Origin: Pseudenterobacter timonensis
GTDB taxonomy: Bacteria; Pseudomonadota; Gammaproteobacteria; Enterobacterales; Enterobacteriaceae
Direction: 5' to 3'
DNA: 64,000 nt
NCBI RefSeq assembly: GCF_900021175.1
Contig: NZ_FCOP01000012.1
Location: 248,001-312,000 of the forward strand
A model generated the notes under the pieces. That model saw only the letters and a program-made list of their open reading frames with translations, did no database searches and was not told the origin of the DNA. Made by a program: the position numbers and the translations under genes. Below are positions 7,797 to 16,085 of this stretch, in pieces (the first letter of the stretch is position 1; each line of letters opens with the position of its first letter).

Positions 7797-8123
7797 TTAA
7801 CGTGATCTAAGAACCTCGGGTTCAACAAAAAAATCGATGCTGAACACGGTATCCTCACTCATGACCTCTATGTGATGCCATTTTTCCGGGGGGAATACGC
7901 CGAAGCGGCCCGCCTCAATGAGCATCTCGCTGTCTGGCTCCGGCGTAGATGCATCGGCGTAGCCCAGGTAACGAACCGCACCGTGACTCACGCTGAGCCG
8001 GGGATAGACGCCCTGACGCGTGCCTTTATCCAGATGGCGCTGGAAAATGGCGGCAGGGGCGGTGCTTTTGTTCCAGAAAGGGGTGGACCGGGTATGAATA
8101 CAGCCTGGTGGAATGCGTAACAT
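7797..8123 (-). CDS. Second YeaR family protein (paralogue), promoter-proximal copy
   Basis: I place the start at the ATG complementary to 8121-8123, where an AGGAGA ribosome site precedes it; the longer frame to 8192 would begin inside the operator. The 108-residue product shares HTRSTPFWNK and PPEKWHHIE with the next gene. Its central part (HLDKGTRQGVYPRLSVSHGA) is closer to E. coli YeaR than that of the neighbour, but it lacks the C-terminal tail. The two copies are separated by 28 bases and arose by tandem duplication or paralogous acquisition. Promoter-proximal position behind an NsrR-like palindrome makes it part of a nitrosative-stress operon. Confidence 0.85.
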   Translation of the reverse strand: MLRIPPGCIHTRSTPFWNKSTAPAAIFQRHLDKGTRQGVYPRLSVSHGAVRYLGYADASTPEPDSEMLIEAGRFGVFPPEKWHHIEVMSEDTVFSIDFFVEPEVLRSR

Positions 8124-8172
8124 CGTTTCTCCTCTCGCCATACAACCGCGTTTGGGCAGAACCATTATGCAT

Positions 8173-8195
8173 AAGTTGCATTTAATATGCAACTT
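8173..8195 (-). promoter_or_regulatory. NsrR-like operator upstream of the yeaR-yeaR-yoaG operon
   Basis: AAGTTGCATTT (8173-8183), one base, then ATATGCAACTT (8185-8195) forms an 11-1-11 inverted repeat, the arrangement known for NsrR (AAGATGCATTT arms). Extending it gives perfect 11-base arms, ATAAGTTGCAT and ATGCAACTTAT. The site is 50 bases before the first yeaR start. Confidence 0.75.
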
Positions 8196-8217
8196 ATAAG
8201 GCCAGCTTCAGGATGGT

Positions 8218-8225
8218 CTATACTT
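8218..8225 (+). promoter_or_regulatory. Candidate sigma-S -10 element (CTATACTT)
   Basis: CTATACTT is the classical stationary-phase -10 sequence. It is followed about 30 bases later by a ribosome site and the 25-residue ORF at 8256. The same octamer precedes osmC at 58131. Confidence 0.55.
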
Positions 8226-8255
8226 ATTAATTCCTGAGGCAATATGGAGGCAAAT

Positions 8256-8333
8256 ATGAATTTTATTGATAAAGACGATCCTCGAGAAGCACCTGAATCG
8301 GGTGATAAAAAGCCCCAGCCGGACAAAAAATAG
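8256..8333 (+). CDS. Very small charged protein, 25 residues
   Basis: ATG at 8256 follows a perfect GGAGG (8246-8250) with 5-base spacing. A CTATACTT -10 element lies upstream and an intrinsic terminator lies 11 bases after the stop, so this is a compact complete transcription unit. The peptide is almost entirely charged or polar: MNFIDKDDPREAPESGDKKP and a short lysine tail. It resembles other tiny hydrophilic stationary-phase peptides in style only; I recognise no family. It is divergent from the yeaR operon. Confidence 0.5.
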   Translation: MNFIDKDDPREAPESGDKKPQPDKK

Positions 8334-8344
8334 AGCCGGAACAC

Positions 8345-8367
8345 AAGGTCGCTGCGGCGGCCTTTTT
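8345..8367 (+). terminator. Intrinsic terminator after the 25-residue ORF
   Basis: An 8-bp stem, AAGGTCGC (8345-8352) and GCGGCCTT (8357-8364), has one G-U pair, a TGCG loop and a T run through 8367. Confidence 0.65.
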
Positions 8368-8443
8368 CAAACGCTAAATTCAGCAACAGATTCTACTTAA
8401 GGATTAGCCTCGGAGATTGAGTGGTTATTTTGTAACAAAAAAC

Positions 8444-8457
8444 TTGATCTGCATCAA
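8444..8457 (+). promoter_or_regulatory. Perfect FNR box ahead of ortT
   Basis: TTGAT-ctgc-ATCAA matches the FNR consensus in every defined position. A GATTAT -10-like element at 8479-8484 places a start near 8491, so the box would be centred close to -41.5, the activating position. Confidence 0.72.
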
Positions 8458-8507
8458 ATATTGCCGCATATTGCGCGCGATTATGCCAGGCCGTCAGGGA
8501 ACGAGAA

Positions 8508-8681
8508 ATGACACTCTACCAAAAAATGTTGGTTTTTTACGCCGTTATGGCGCTGCTGTGCGCGCTTATTACCTGGTTTTTGACCCGGGATCGTAAGCGC
8601 ATCCGTTTTCTGAGCGCCTTTTTGATCGGCTCAACCTGGCCGATGAGCTTCCCTGTCGCGCTGTTAATCTCGCTTTTCTGA
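8508..8681 (+). CDS. ortT: Orphan membrane toxin OrtT (GhoT/OrtT family)
   Basis: 57 residues, the exact length of E. coli OrtT (YdcX) and GhoT. Two hydrophobic segments (about residues 7-25 and 36-56) flank a short basic loop, TRDRKRIRFLS. The family signature GSTWPMSFPVALLISLF closes the protein. E. coli OrtT is described as a membrane-damaging peptide that lowers ATP and proton motive force, with no cognate antitoxin. No GhoS-like antitoxin gene is visible here either. In E. coli ortT lies beside ydcY; here srfABC separates them. I prefer OrtT over GhoT because MTLYQKMLVFYAVMA and the genomic context match ydcX. Confidence 0.88.
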   Translation: MTLYQKMLVFYAVMALLCALITWFLTRDRKRIRFLSAFLIGSTWPMSFPVALLISLF

Positions 8682-8709
8682 TCTGGCCCGCTGATGCGGG
8701 CGCAGTGCG

Positions 8710-10863
8710 TTACGTCAGTAGCCCCTGTAGCGTTTGCCGGGCTGCGGGCGGTATCTCTCCCGTTACCGGCGCATCGCCATTTTCCGTCGCCCGGGTATAG
8801 AGCGCCACCAGCCAGTCGTAGACATAGGTCGTTGCGGCGTGGAGCGGCTGCTCTCCCAGGCGCGTTAGCCTTGGGGCGGTACAGCTGACGACCGGAGTGG
8901 CAAAGATAGCCTCGCCTTTACGCACCCGGCTGGCGGGGCGCTCCCCGGCTGGCGTCTGCCCGTAGCCCAGCCAGCCGATAAAATTACCCATTGCGGCGTG
9001 CAGTCGGGCGGCGCTGTTATCCTCCTCCACGATAGCCTGAAGCTGCCCCGGCAGCCTGAGACGATAGCTGGTGGTAATCAGCACATCCGCGAGCTGTTGC
9101 GTGAGCATGGTATCCAGCCCGAGCCGGGCTGCGGCGGCCTCGCTGCGGCTCCACTGGCGCAGGTGATTAACCCAGATCCGATGCGCCAGCCGTCCCTTAT
9201 CTTTAGTCGGTGTGGCCTTCGCACCCTGTGTGCAGGCATCGGCAAAGAGATCGATGGTTTCGCTAAAAAGGGTGGTGACCTGCTCCTCGCGACCCGGCTG
9301 CACCGCCAGCAGCGTCTCGAACGCCGTCAGCGGCGGGAGCAGGGCGCACAGCAGTTCCCCGTGTCGGGCGGCGTTCTGCTGCAGGGTGCGCACCAGCGTC
9401 TGCGCGTCCTCGACCGTGAGCCCTTTCGCCGCGCCATATCCCTTCATCAGCGAACGGCGCGTCTCCCGCAGCCGCTCCTCCACCTCCTGCAGGCGCGCCA
9501 GCCGCCGGGCAGGGAGAGTTGCCTGCGAAAGCCACTCCACCACCTGACGAATGCTGTGGCCGTCCAGCGCCTGCAGCGTTCCCCAGCGTTGGCCGACCTG
9601 GCTGAGGAGCTGCTGCACCGCTTCATCCAGATTGACGCCCGTCACCAGCCTCGCGTCGTGTGGCGTGATCGCCCAGACCAGCCCGGGAAGGGCGGACGGC
9701 GCGGCGGGCTGCGTCTCTTTGGCCCAGCGCATCAGCGCCGTTGCCGCGTCGGCGGTTTGCTCGTGGCGAGTGGTGGCGTTACAGATCGCCAGCACGTCAG
9801 GCTCCAGCGCCTGACGATAGTGTTCCAGCAGCCACTGGTATTTTATTCCGGCGAGGGTCATGGACTGGCCCTCGCCGGGGGCGGGAATATCGATAATATC
9901 AACGTCGCCGATAAGGGCATTCTCCACCGGCAACACCACTTCGCAGGTCAACAGCGCCAGCGTATCCAGCGGGATACTGACCGCGCTCAGCATGCCGTCA
10001 GCGGTAAGAGGATGCAGCGCTGCCTCCTGGCTCTCTGCGCCGGTCAGCTCCCCGCGCGTAAGAAATTCCCCCGGCAGGCCAAAATTATCCACCAGCAGGC
10101 TAAGCGGCGCGGCCAGCTCGCGGGCGTGACTGGTCTGATGCAGCACCTGCGCCAGCCGGAGCCACTGCTGCGTAAGTTCATGCTGTTCTCCCCAGAGCAA
10201 ACCCCAGAGCGAGGCGCGGGTACTCAGATCGAGACAGGGAGCAAGCGTGGCGAACTGATGCCAGAGGGCGTCATCAACAGCTTGAACGCCGCCGGGCATC
10301 TGCGCCTGCCAGAAGCGGGCAATCGCCGCTGTTTCGCTGGCGGTGATCCCTGCGACCGGTTGCGCCTGACAGAGCCCGCGCCACTTTTCCAGCCGCGCGT
10401 CGATAATCGCACGCTCCACCGGGCGAATCGCCGGATTGCGGGCAGCGAAGGCGATAAAAAGTTGCACCAGCTCGGCCTCGGAGAGTATCCGCAGACGCAG
10501 AGGAAAGGGGTCGTCGGCGTACTGCGCACGCGCCGGGGTGAAGCGCAGCGCCATGCGGGCAGGCGCGTGGCCCGGATTGATATGGGTGAAGTAGTCAAAT
10601 GTTCGTGGCCCGAGGGTCACCTCCAGACGGGCGTCATCCCCGCACAGCACGGTCAGCAGCCAGGCTTTGGCCGCCTGCGAATGACCATACAGACCGACGG
10701 TGCGACGGGCGGCCCGGGCGTGATGGAGGGCGGTTTCGCGCGCCTGGACACTATTGAGTCTCGCCAGCAGCGCGTCGGCATCATCATCCAGCATCGGCGA
10801 CAGCGCGCGCGTCTCGTTGATCCACTCCATACAGGCCCGGGAGGGGGATGTCATCGCTCTCAT
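8710..10863 (-). CDS. srfC: SrfC family protein (putative virulence effector)
   Basis: 717 residues, last gene of srfABC, overlapping the srfB stop by four bases (ATGA type). Near residues 54-70 the sequence VGLYGHSQAAKAWLL looks like a degenerate Walker A loop: the second glycine and the Ser/Thr are both replaced by alanine. That suggests descent from a dynamin-like or other P-loop GTPase with lost or altered nucleotide binding. The rest is long and helix-rich with no clear membrane segment. In Salmonella srfC is annotated as an SsrB-regulated factor, but the family is widespread in non-pathogens and its function is not established. Assignment rests on family look, size and operon context. 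Confidence 0.82.
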   Translation of the reverse strand: MRAMTSPSRACMEWINETRALSPMLDDDADALLARLNSVQARETALHHARAARRTVGLYGHSQAAKAWLLTVLCGDDARLEVTLGPRTFDYFTHINPGHAPARMALRFTPARAQYADDPFPLRLRILSEAELVQLFIAFAARNPAIRPVERAIIDARLEKWRGLCQAQPVAGITASETAAIARFWQAQMPGGVQAVDDALWHQFATLAPCLDLSTRASLWGLLWGEQHELTQQWLRLAQVLHQTSHARELAAPLSLLVDNFGLPGEFLTRGELTGAESQEAALHPLTADGMLSAVSIPLDTLALLTCEVVLPVENALIGDVDIIDIPAPGEGQSMTLAGIKYQWLLEHYRQALEPDVLAICNATTRHEQTADAATALMRWAKETQPAAPSALPGLVWAITPHDARLVTGVNLDEAVQQLLSQVGQRWGTLQALDGHSIRQVVEWLSQATLPARRLARLQEVEERLRETRRSLMKGYGAAKGLTVEDAQTLVRTLQQNAARHGELLCALLPPLTAFETLLAVQPGREEQVTTLFSETIDLFADACTQGAKATPTKDKGRLAHRIWVNHLRQWSRSEAAAARLGLDTMLTQQLADVLITTSYRLRLPGQLQAIVEEDNSAARLHAAMGNFIGWLGYGQTPAGERPASRVRKGEAIFATPVVSCTAPRLTRLGEQPLHAATTYVYDWLVALYTRATENGDAPVTGEIPPAARQTLQGLLT

Positions 10864-13838
10864 TTCAGGTATACGCTCCCGCTGTCGATCCAGTAATGGC
10901 TGCCGCTGTGACGGCGGTCGGCCAGGGTATTAAGTTTGAAGGTCAAGGCATCCGTCGGTACCGGCGTACCGTCCTGCAGCCAGGCGTCGCTGAGCTCGAA
11001 CGCGTCAGGCCCCTCCTGACGGCTCCCCCCGCAGAGCTGTAAACGCACATTCAGCACGCCGTCGCCCGCGATCGCTTTTGCCAGCCAGGCGGAGTTAATG
11101 CTCAGGGTGTAAAGCGGCGTGGCGGGCCAGCGGGCGTTCTCCAGCTGGCGAAAACCGAGAGTGACGTTACCGCGCAGAGGAAAGTGCAGCCGGGCGTCGA
11201 GCGTCGCGCCAGGCTTATCGAGGTCGATTCCGGCATACCAGACATTCTCCTCGCGCAGGGTATTCACCGTACTGTCGAGCACGCCCAGATAGCGCACCGT
11301 TGACCAGGCGCCGATATCGGCCGCCTTAAAGTTAAAGCGCGGCAGGCGAAGATCGAGCGCCAGGCTGCAGAGCATGGCGCCCACGGCGGCGGTCGATTTT
11401 GGATTGCCGATGCACCCCTGCTGGCTGAAGGGATACCACGCGTGCACGTTGTACTTATCCAGCCAGACCATGCGGCTGACCGGTACTGGCTGCAGATGAC
11501 GGATCAGCGCCTGTACACCGGGCAGGCTGCCGGGACGGCCGGTAACCAGCAGTACATCGCAGGCGTAGTGCGAAATCGCCTCGCAGACCGCGTGAAGCGG
11601 TGCCGCCAGCGTAAACTCGCCCGCCAGCATCGCCTCCTGCATCTCATGGAAGGTGAGGTGCAGCGGGACGGCAAAGAGATCGAACGGGGGCGACCCTGCA
11701 GGCAGCGCATGATCGATGGCCTGTTGCAGGTAATTCATCACGTTGCGGGTCGGCCTTTGCGGCAGCAGATCGCCGAAAGTGGCGTATACGCCAGCCAACG
11801 GATCGTCGACATCGCTACTTTCCCATGCCGAGAGAATAGCGTGACCGATCGGCATAAAGAGCTGCAGAGTGGCCTGCTGGCGCAGCACCGCCTGGGTATC
11901 GATACGCCCGGAGTCGCCAAAGAGCGAGGCTAACAGCCGCGAGGCGTCAGGGATGCCTGCTTTCTCAAGCCGGGTCTCCAGGGCGGGCAGCACGTAGCGC
12001 TGGATCACATCCAGCAGGGTGTCATCTCCCGCCACTTTAAAGCCTTCGCGGAACAGCAGCTGCGGCGTGATTTTTACGTTATTGCCCACGCCGTCGTCGA
12101 GCTGATAGTGGACAATTGCCATATCGGTCGTTCCGCCGCCGATGTCGACCGAGGCGACGCGCAGGGCGCGCTCCGGGCTGGCCGCGCGGTCGGGACGGGC
12201 GAGGGAGGCGAAAAAGGCGTCGGTCTGACCGCCAAAACGGGCGATGGCTTCGTTGTAGAGCCAGACAAGCTGGCCGCAGCTTGCCTCATCCCAATCCATC
12301 TGGATAGCGGGCACCGGCACCACGCTCTTTTCCTGCTGTTTGCGACCGGTGAAATCCTCGTCCTGCGGATGCCAGCCCATCGCCTTCCAGACGATGGCGA
12401 TCGCCTCGAACATGCGGCGACGGAAAATTTCGCGCTCCTGCTTCGGCATCGCCGACGGCAGGGTCAGGATCAGGGTGCGGAGCTGGCGCGGGGAGGCGGG
12501 AAAGCCAAGCCGCAAACGGGTGGCGACGCTGTTGATTTGCCCCAGCGCCTGCGCTAACAGCTCGCAGAGCATATGCGTCATCAGCGTGCTGCGGCTGTAC
12601 TGGGGGGAGAAGACCGGCAGCCGCTCATCCTGCGGCAGGGTAAAGAGCGGCTGGCCGTCATCATTCATCAGATTCATCAGCGGGAAAGCGGTCGCCAGCG
12701 GTTCGCGCTGGGTTTTGGCGTTGATCTGGCTGAAACGCCAGTCCTGTACCACCGGGGTCTCATCCCACAGATAGCGGCGCGGGCTGGAGATGCCGCTGTT
12801 GCCTTCGGTTCCCATCCGCCGCATGGCCAGCTTACGCGCCTCATCGCCCACCCGCACGATGGAGGGCCAGACAAACGCATCCTCGCGCCCGCTCTCCACC
12901 GAAAAATGCTGCCTGCCGAAGCGGGCCTCGGAAAACTCAAGACGGCTGGTAAAGAGCGGCTCATTAAGATATTGCGGCTCGCTTAACGAGCGCACCTGTA
13001 GCTCCGCCGTCTGGCGCAGGCCGTCATTGGCGTCGCCATGATCTTCGATAATTACGCCGCAGGTGTGGGTATTGCCTACATCCAGAACGAGATCCACCTC
13101 AATCGGCGGGGTGCTCAGGGTATGGGTAACGAATTTCACCTCCGGGACGGCGAGCTGCTCGCCCAGCAGCGTAAGTAAATTCAGCCAGTGGGCCTGATAC
13201 TCAAAGCTGCGCATCGCCTGTTGCAGGTCGCGCCCGGCAAGATTCTCCTCGGTGGCCCAGGTGGTAAACGCCTCGCGCAGCCAGCCGTCAACCCAGGTTT
13301 GATCGAGAAAATCCTGCACCTCGTCATCCCGCCACGCCAGCGCAAAACGGGTGCCGTTGAGAATATCGTTTTCCACCGGCGAAAGGCCCGGCGTAGCGTG
13401 CGGGGCGATCTGGCTATCGAGCGCCAGGGTAATGCGGTGGCTGTTGCCCGCGCTGTCTGGCCTCTGAAGCCTGCGTATCTGCACCCGTGCCCAGTTATCC
13501 GGCCCTTCGACAAAGGTGCGGGGTGGATTAAAGCGCAGAAAAGGAACGGGCAGCCAGACGCCGTCCAGCACCGCCAGGGAGTGGAGGAGCGACACGGTGC
13601 TTTCAGGTTTCACCACCTCCGGCTGGCCGCCACGTCCTGCGGGCAGGGTATAACGGCCATTCACCAGATCGTAGTCGAGCCGCAGCAGGGGGCCGTTAGC
13701 GGTTTTCCGCACAAAGCGGCCCTGGCTTGCCGACTCCTGGGGCGTGAGACCAAAGTCCAGAAACTGGACGCCGCTGTTGGCGATAAGCGTCACGCTCTGT
13801 TTGTAGTCGCAAAGAGTTACCAGCATAGGATCAGACAC
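10860..13838 (-). CDS. srfB: SrfB family actin/Hsp70-like ATPase
   Basis: 992 residues, the expected SrfB length. Elements of an actin/Hsp70 ATPase fold are visible in order: a phosphate-1 loop, LVLDVGNTHTCGVIIEDHG (about residues 255-273); a phosphate-2 loop, ASVDIGGGTTDMAIVHY (about 570); and an adenosine-type motif, LLVTGRPGSLPG (about 785). The core motifs look intact, unlike those of SrfC. No signal peptide or membrane span is present, so the protein should be cytosolic. It overlaps srfA by 8 bases and srfC by 4, indicating translational coupling and probably a stoichiometric complex. The substrate or filament formed, if any, is unknown. Confidence 0.87.
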   Translation of the reverse strand: MSDPMLVTLCDYKQSVTLIANSGVQFLDFGLTPQESASQGRFVRKTANGPLLRLDYDLVNGRYTLPAGRGGQPEVVKPESTVSLLHSLAVLDGVWLPVPFLRFNPPRTFVEGPDNWARVQIRRLQRPDSAGNSHRITLALDSQIAPHATPGLSPVENDILNGTRFALAWRDDEVQDFLDQTWVDGWLREAFTTWATEENLAGRDLQQAMRSFEYQAHWLNLLTLLGEQLAVPEVKFVTHTLSTPPIEVDLVLDVGNTHTCGVIIEDHGDANDGLRQTAELQVRSLSEPQYLNEPLFTSRLEFSEARFGRQHFSVESGREDAFVWPSIVRVGDEARKLAMRRMGTEGNSGISSPRRYLWDETPVVQDWRFSQINAKTQREPLATAFPLMNLMNDDGQPLFTLPQDERLPVFSPQYSRSTLMTHMLCELLAQALGQINSVATRLRLGFPASPRQLRTLILTLPSAMPKQEREIFRRRMFEAIAIVWKAMGWHPQDEDFTGRKQQEKSVVPVPAIQMDWDEASCGQLVWLYNEAIARFGGQTDAFFASLARPDRAASPERALRVASVDIGGGTTDMAIVHYQLDDGVGNNVKITPQLLFREGFKVAGDDTLLDVIQRYVLPALETRLEKAGIPDASRLLASLFGDSGRIDTQAVLRQQATLQLFMPIGHAILSAWESSDVDDPLAGVYATFGDLLPQRPTRNVMNYLQQAIDHALPAGSPPFDLFAVPLHLTFHEMQEAMLAGEFTLAAPLHAVCEAISHYACDVLLVTGRPGSLPGVQALIRHLQPVPVSRMVWLDKYNVHAWYPFSQQGCIGNPKSTAAVGAMLCSLALDLRLPRFNFKAADIGAWSTVRYLGVLDSTVNTLREENVWYAGIDLDKPGATLDARLHFPLRGNVTLGFRQLENARWPATPLYTLSINSAWLAKAIAGDGVLNVRLQLCGGSRQEGPDAFELSDAWLQDGTPVPTDALTFKLNTLADRRHSGSHYWIDSGSVYLK

Positions 13839-15129
13839 CTGCTTTTTTGAACGTCAACGGAACGACGGTATGGGCATCGTAACGGGCGGTACACTCCGCC
13901 ACGTCGTTGCTACCGGCTTTACAGGCGATCTCCGGCATGGGGTAGCGCGAGCCATCCGTACAGCGCGCGTTGCCGCGGGTTTTAATCAGCAGTTCGCCGT
14001 TGCTGTGCAGCCCGGAGAAGATCTCCGTGCGGCAGATGATATTGTCGCCATGAACCACCCGGGCGGTACCTTTGTTGTTCTGGATCTGATAGCGAAGCGA
14101 CGGCGGCTTGCCGGTAATCGGATCTTTCACATCCAGCATGACGCGCCAGCTGCCGTTGAGAAAACGGGTGGACCCCGCTTTGACCTGGCTGGCCGCCATC
14201 ACCAGCAGATCCTTCGCTACCGGCGCAACGGCTTCCGCTTCCGGGGCCGGGGCAGGCGTCGCGGTCTCAACCGGCACCACCTCCGCGTGGCGCAGTGGCA
14301 GCGTGCGGGTCAGTTCGGGCAGGGGCTTACCGACGCGGGGAAGGGCGACGGGCTCAACGGCGGCGACCGGAGTGGCTTTTGGCCACAGCAGCGGCACGGC
14401 GATAGCGATAATTATCGCGGCTGCCCCCAGCAGCGCCCGGCGCGGCAGGCGGCGCTTTTTAAGGGGTTCAGGAGCAGGCGCTGTCATGGCTGGCTGCGGC
14501 TCGGGTTGCGGCTCAGGGCGGTAGCGCTCTTCCACCCGGGCGCGTAGCGCGGGAGAGGGCTCTGGCAACGCGTCGAGTGGCTCAACGGTGATGACCGGCG
14601 CAGGGGGTTCCGGCTCGGTTTCCACACGCGGGGGTGGCTCCGGCAGCAGCGACTCGCGCAGGCAGTCGAGGATATCGTCGCGCGCGTTCTCATTGAGGTT
14701 AACAAAGCCCCAGAATGTGATAACCGGTTTGCCATCCACCAGGTAAAGAAAGTTCTCCCCGGGAAACTGGAAAGCTTTAGCCAGTAAAGAGCCAAAAAGC
14801 TGCTGGGCGGTTTTGGGCGACTGGCGCGCTTTTTTGCTCAGGGAACTCACGCTGGCGAGGCTATTTTCCAGATAGCGCAGGGCGCGCAGTCGTGCCTCTT
14901 TATCGGCGGCTTTCCAGCTTACAACTTCCCCTTCCAGGGGGGAGTACCAGTCCACGCGGTCGCCGCTGTCGTTAATCTGGGGGATCGCCAGGCAGTCGAC
15001 GAGAGGCTGCTGCCTGCGCAGACGCAGCGCTTCACGGATCTGCAGCGCAGAGTCAAAAACGGCCTGACCGCCGCCGCCCACGGCCTGATAATCATCAAGA
15101 TTGCCGCTGCGTAAAAGAGTTTTTGCCAC
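13831..15129 (-). CDS. srfA: SrfA family bitopic membrane protein
   Basis: 432 residues with a GTG start preceded by AGGACC. The N-terminal third is a cytosolic domain. A long Pro/Glu-rich linker follows (about residues 175-225, with many EP and PEP repeats). A basic patch KKRRLPRRALLG precedes one membrane helix, AAAIIIAIAVPLLW (about 233-250). The C-terminal region is then periplasmic, with a Pro/Ala linker and a terminal domain containing several cysteines (CRTEIF, ARCTDG, EIACKAG, AECTAR) that could be disulphide-bonded. The topology makes it the likely membrane anchor for SrfB and SrfC. Start of the operon; function unknown. Confidence 0.83.
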   Translation of the reverse strand: MAKTLLRSGNLDDYQAVGGGGQAVFDSALQIREALRLRRQQPLVDCLAIPQINDSGDRVDWYSPLEGEVVSWKAADKEARLRALRYLENSLASVSSLSKKARQSPKTAQQLFGSLLAKAFQFPGENFLYLVDGKPVITFWGFVNLNENARDDILDCLRESLLPEPPPRVETEPEPPAPVITVEPLDALPEPSPALRARVEERYRPEPQPEPQPAMTAPAPEPLKKRRLPRRALLGAAAIIIAIAVPLLWPKATPVAAVEPVALPRVGKPLPELTRTLPLRHAEVVPVETATPAPAPEAEAVAPVAKDLLVMAASQVKAGSTRFLNGSWRVMLDVKDPITGKPPSLRYQIQNNKGTARVVHGDNIICRTEIFSGLHSNGELLIKTRGNARCTDGSRYPMPEIACKAGSNDVAECTARYDAHTVVPLTFKKAGV

Positions 15130-15400
15130 GTTTTGGTCCTGTAGACTTTTTCACGCCTCTATTCTAATGAACCCGGAAAAGGCCAAACGGCGAAAGAGAG
15201 GTAAAAAGCGGCGAGTCCTTGCACTATTGAGAAGAACGGTTGTGCTTGACGCAAACGGAACTTAAGGCAAATCTGCGTTTTCAGGCGGGTGTGAAAACCT
15301 TGCGATAAAGACTATGATGCGGGGGGAGAGAAGGCGATTTCTCTGAAGCGAAGCTCAACATTATCCCGGCCTGCGCCGGAGATTGACAGGAGGAGTGACA
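15130..15400. promoter_or_regulatory. Divergent promoter region between srfA and ydcY
   Basis: About 270 bases without an ORF. A TTGACG hexamer occurs at 15247-15252, but I cannot assign -10 elements with confidence. No SsrB, FNR or Fur site was recognised. Confidence 0.35.
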
Positions 15401-15634
15401 GTGTCACATTTAGATGAGGTTATTAAACGCGTAGACGCCACGCTGGAAGAGAGCGTGATTGCCCATATGAATGAGCTATTGATTGAACTGAGCGACGATG
15501 CGGAGTTAAGCCGGGAGGAGCGCTATACCCAACAGCAGCGCCTGCGCACCGCCATCTCCCATCATGGTAAACACCATAAAGAGGAGCTGGAGGCACGCCA
15601 GGAGCATCTGACCAGAGGCGGCGTGATCCTTTAA
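15401..15634 (+). CDS. ydcY: YdcY family protein
   Basis: 77 residues from the GTG at 15401, preceded by AGGAGGAG; this start gives MSHLDEVIKRVD and the same length as E. coli YdcY. The protein is helical and acidic, with the conserved SDDAELSREERYTQQQRLRTA segment shortened to a central helix and a His-rich HHGKHHKEE stretch that might bind metal. No function is known. In E. coli it neighbours ortT and ydcZ; here ydcZ still follows, convergent and one base away. Confidence 0.9.
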   Translation: MSHLDEVIKRVDATLEESVIAHMNELLIELSDDAELSREERYTQQQRLRTAISHHGKHHKEELEARQEHLTRGGVIL

Positions 15635-15635
15635 T

Positions 15636-16085
15636 TCAGAACTGACGCCGGGCTACCAGCCAGGCGCCAACCACCAGCAGCACCGCGCCGCAGACCGGGC
15701 CAATCAGCGCCCGCAGCGGTATTCCCTGGCTTTTCAGCACATCCATCACCAGCCCGCCGATGAGCTGGCTGGCGACCAGCACCGCGATGGTGGTCGCCGC
15801 GCCCACATACTGATAGCCGCTGATACTGGCAAAGACGAAAAACGAGCCCAGCAGCCCGGGGATCAGGGTCCACCAGCGGACGGTCGTCGCCAGCTCGTTA
15901 AACCCGGCCATTCCGTGTTTAATCAGAAGAATAGTGACAAACAGCACGATGCCCACCAGCGAGTTGAGCAGCATGGCGATAAGGATCGTGGAGGCGCTCT
16001 GGGTGATGCGGACCATCAATGTGTTCTGCACCACCAGGCCAATGCCGGCGGCGACAAGGAAGGCGAGCGTCAGCGCCTGGTTCAT
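15636..16085 (-). CDS. ydcZ: YdcZ inner-membrane protein (DMT/EamA-related, DUF606)
   Basis: 149 residues with about five hydrophobic segments, starting MNQALTLAFLVAAGIGLVVQ. The family is a half-size relative of drug/metabolite transporters that probably works as a dimer. Substrate unknown. It overlaps the upstream mnaT stop by four bases (ATGA type), so the two are co-translated. Confidence 0.9.
   Translation of the reverse strand: MNQALTLAFLVAAGIGLVVQNTLMVRITQSASTILIAMLLNSLVGIVLFVTILLIKHGMAGFNELATTVRWWTLIPGLLGSFFVFASISGYQYVGAATTIAVLVASQLIGGLVMDVLKSQGIPLRALIGPVCGAVLLVVGAWLVARRQF

Noticed and set aside
8998..10896. 632-codon open frame on the plus strand
   Set aside because: It is antisense to srfC, has low-complexity Arg/Gln/Gly composition typical of shadow frames in GC-rich genes, and shows no domain.
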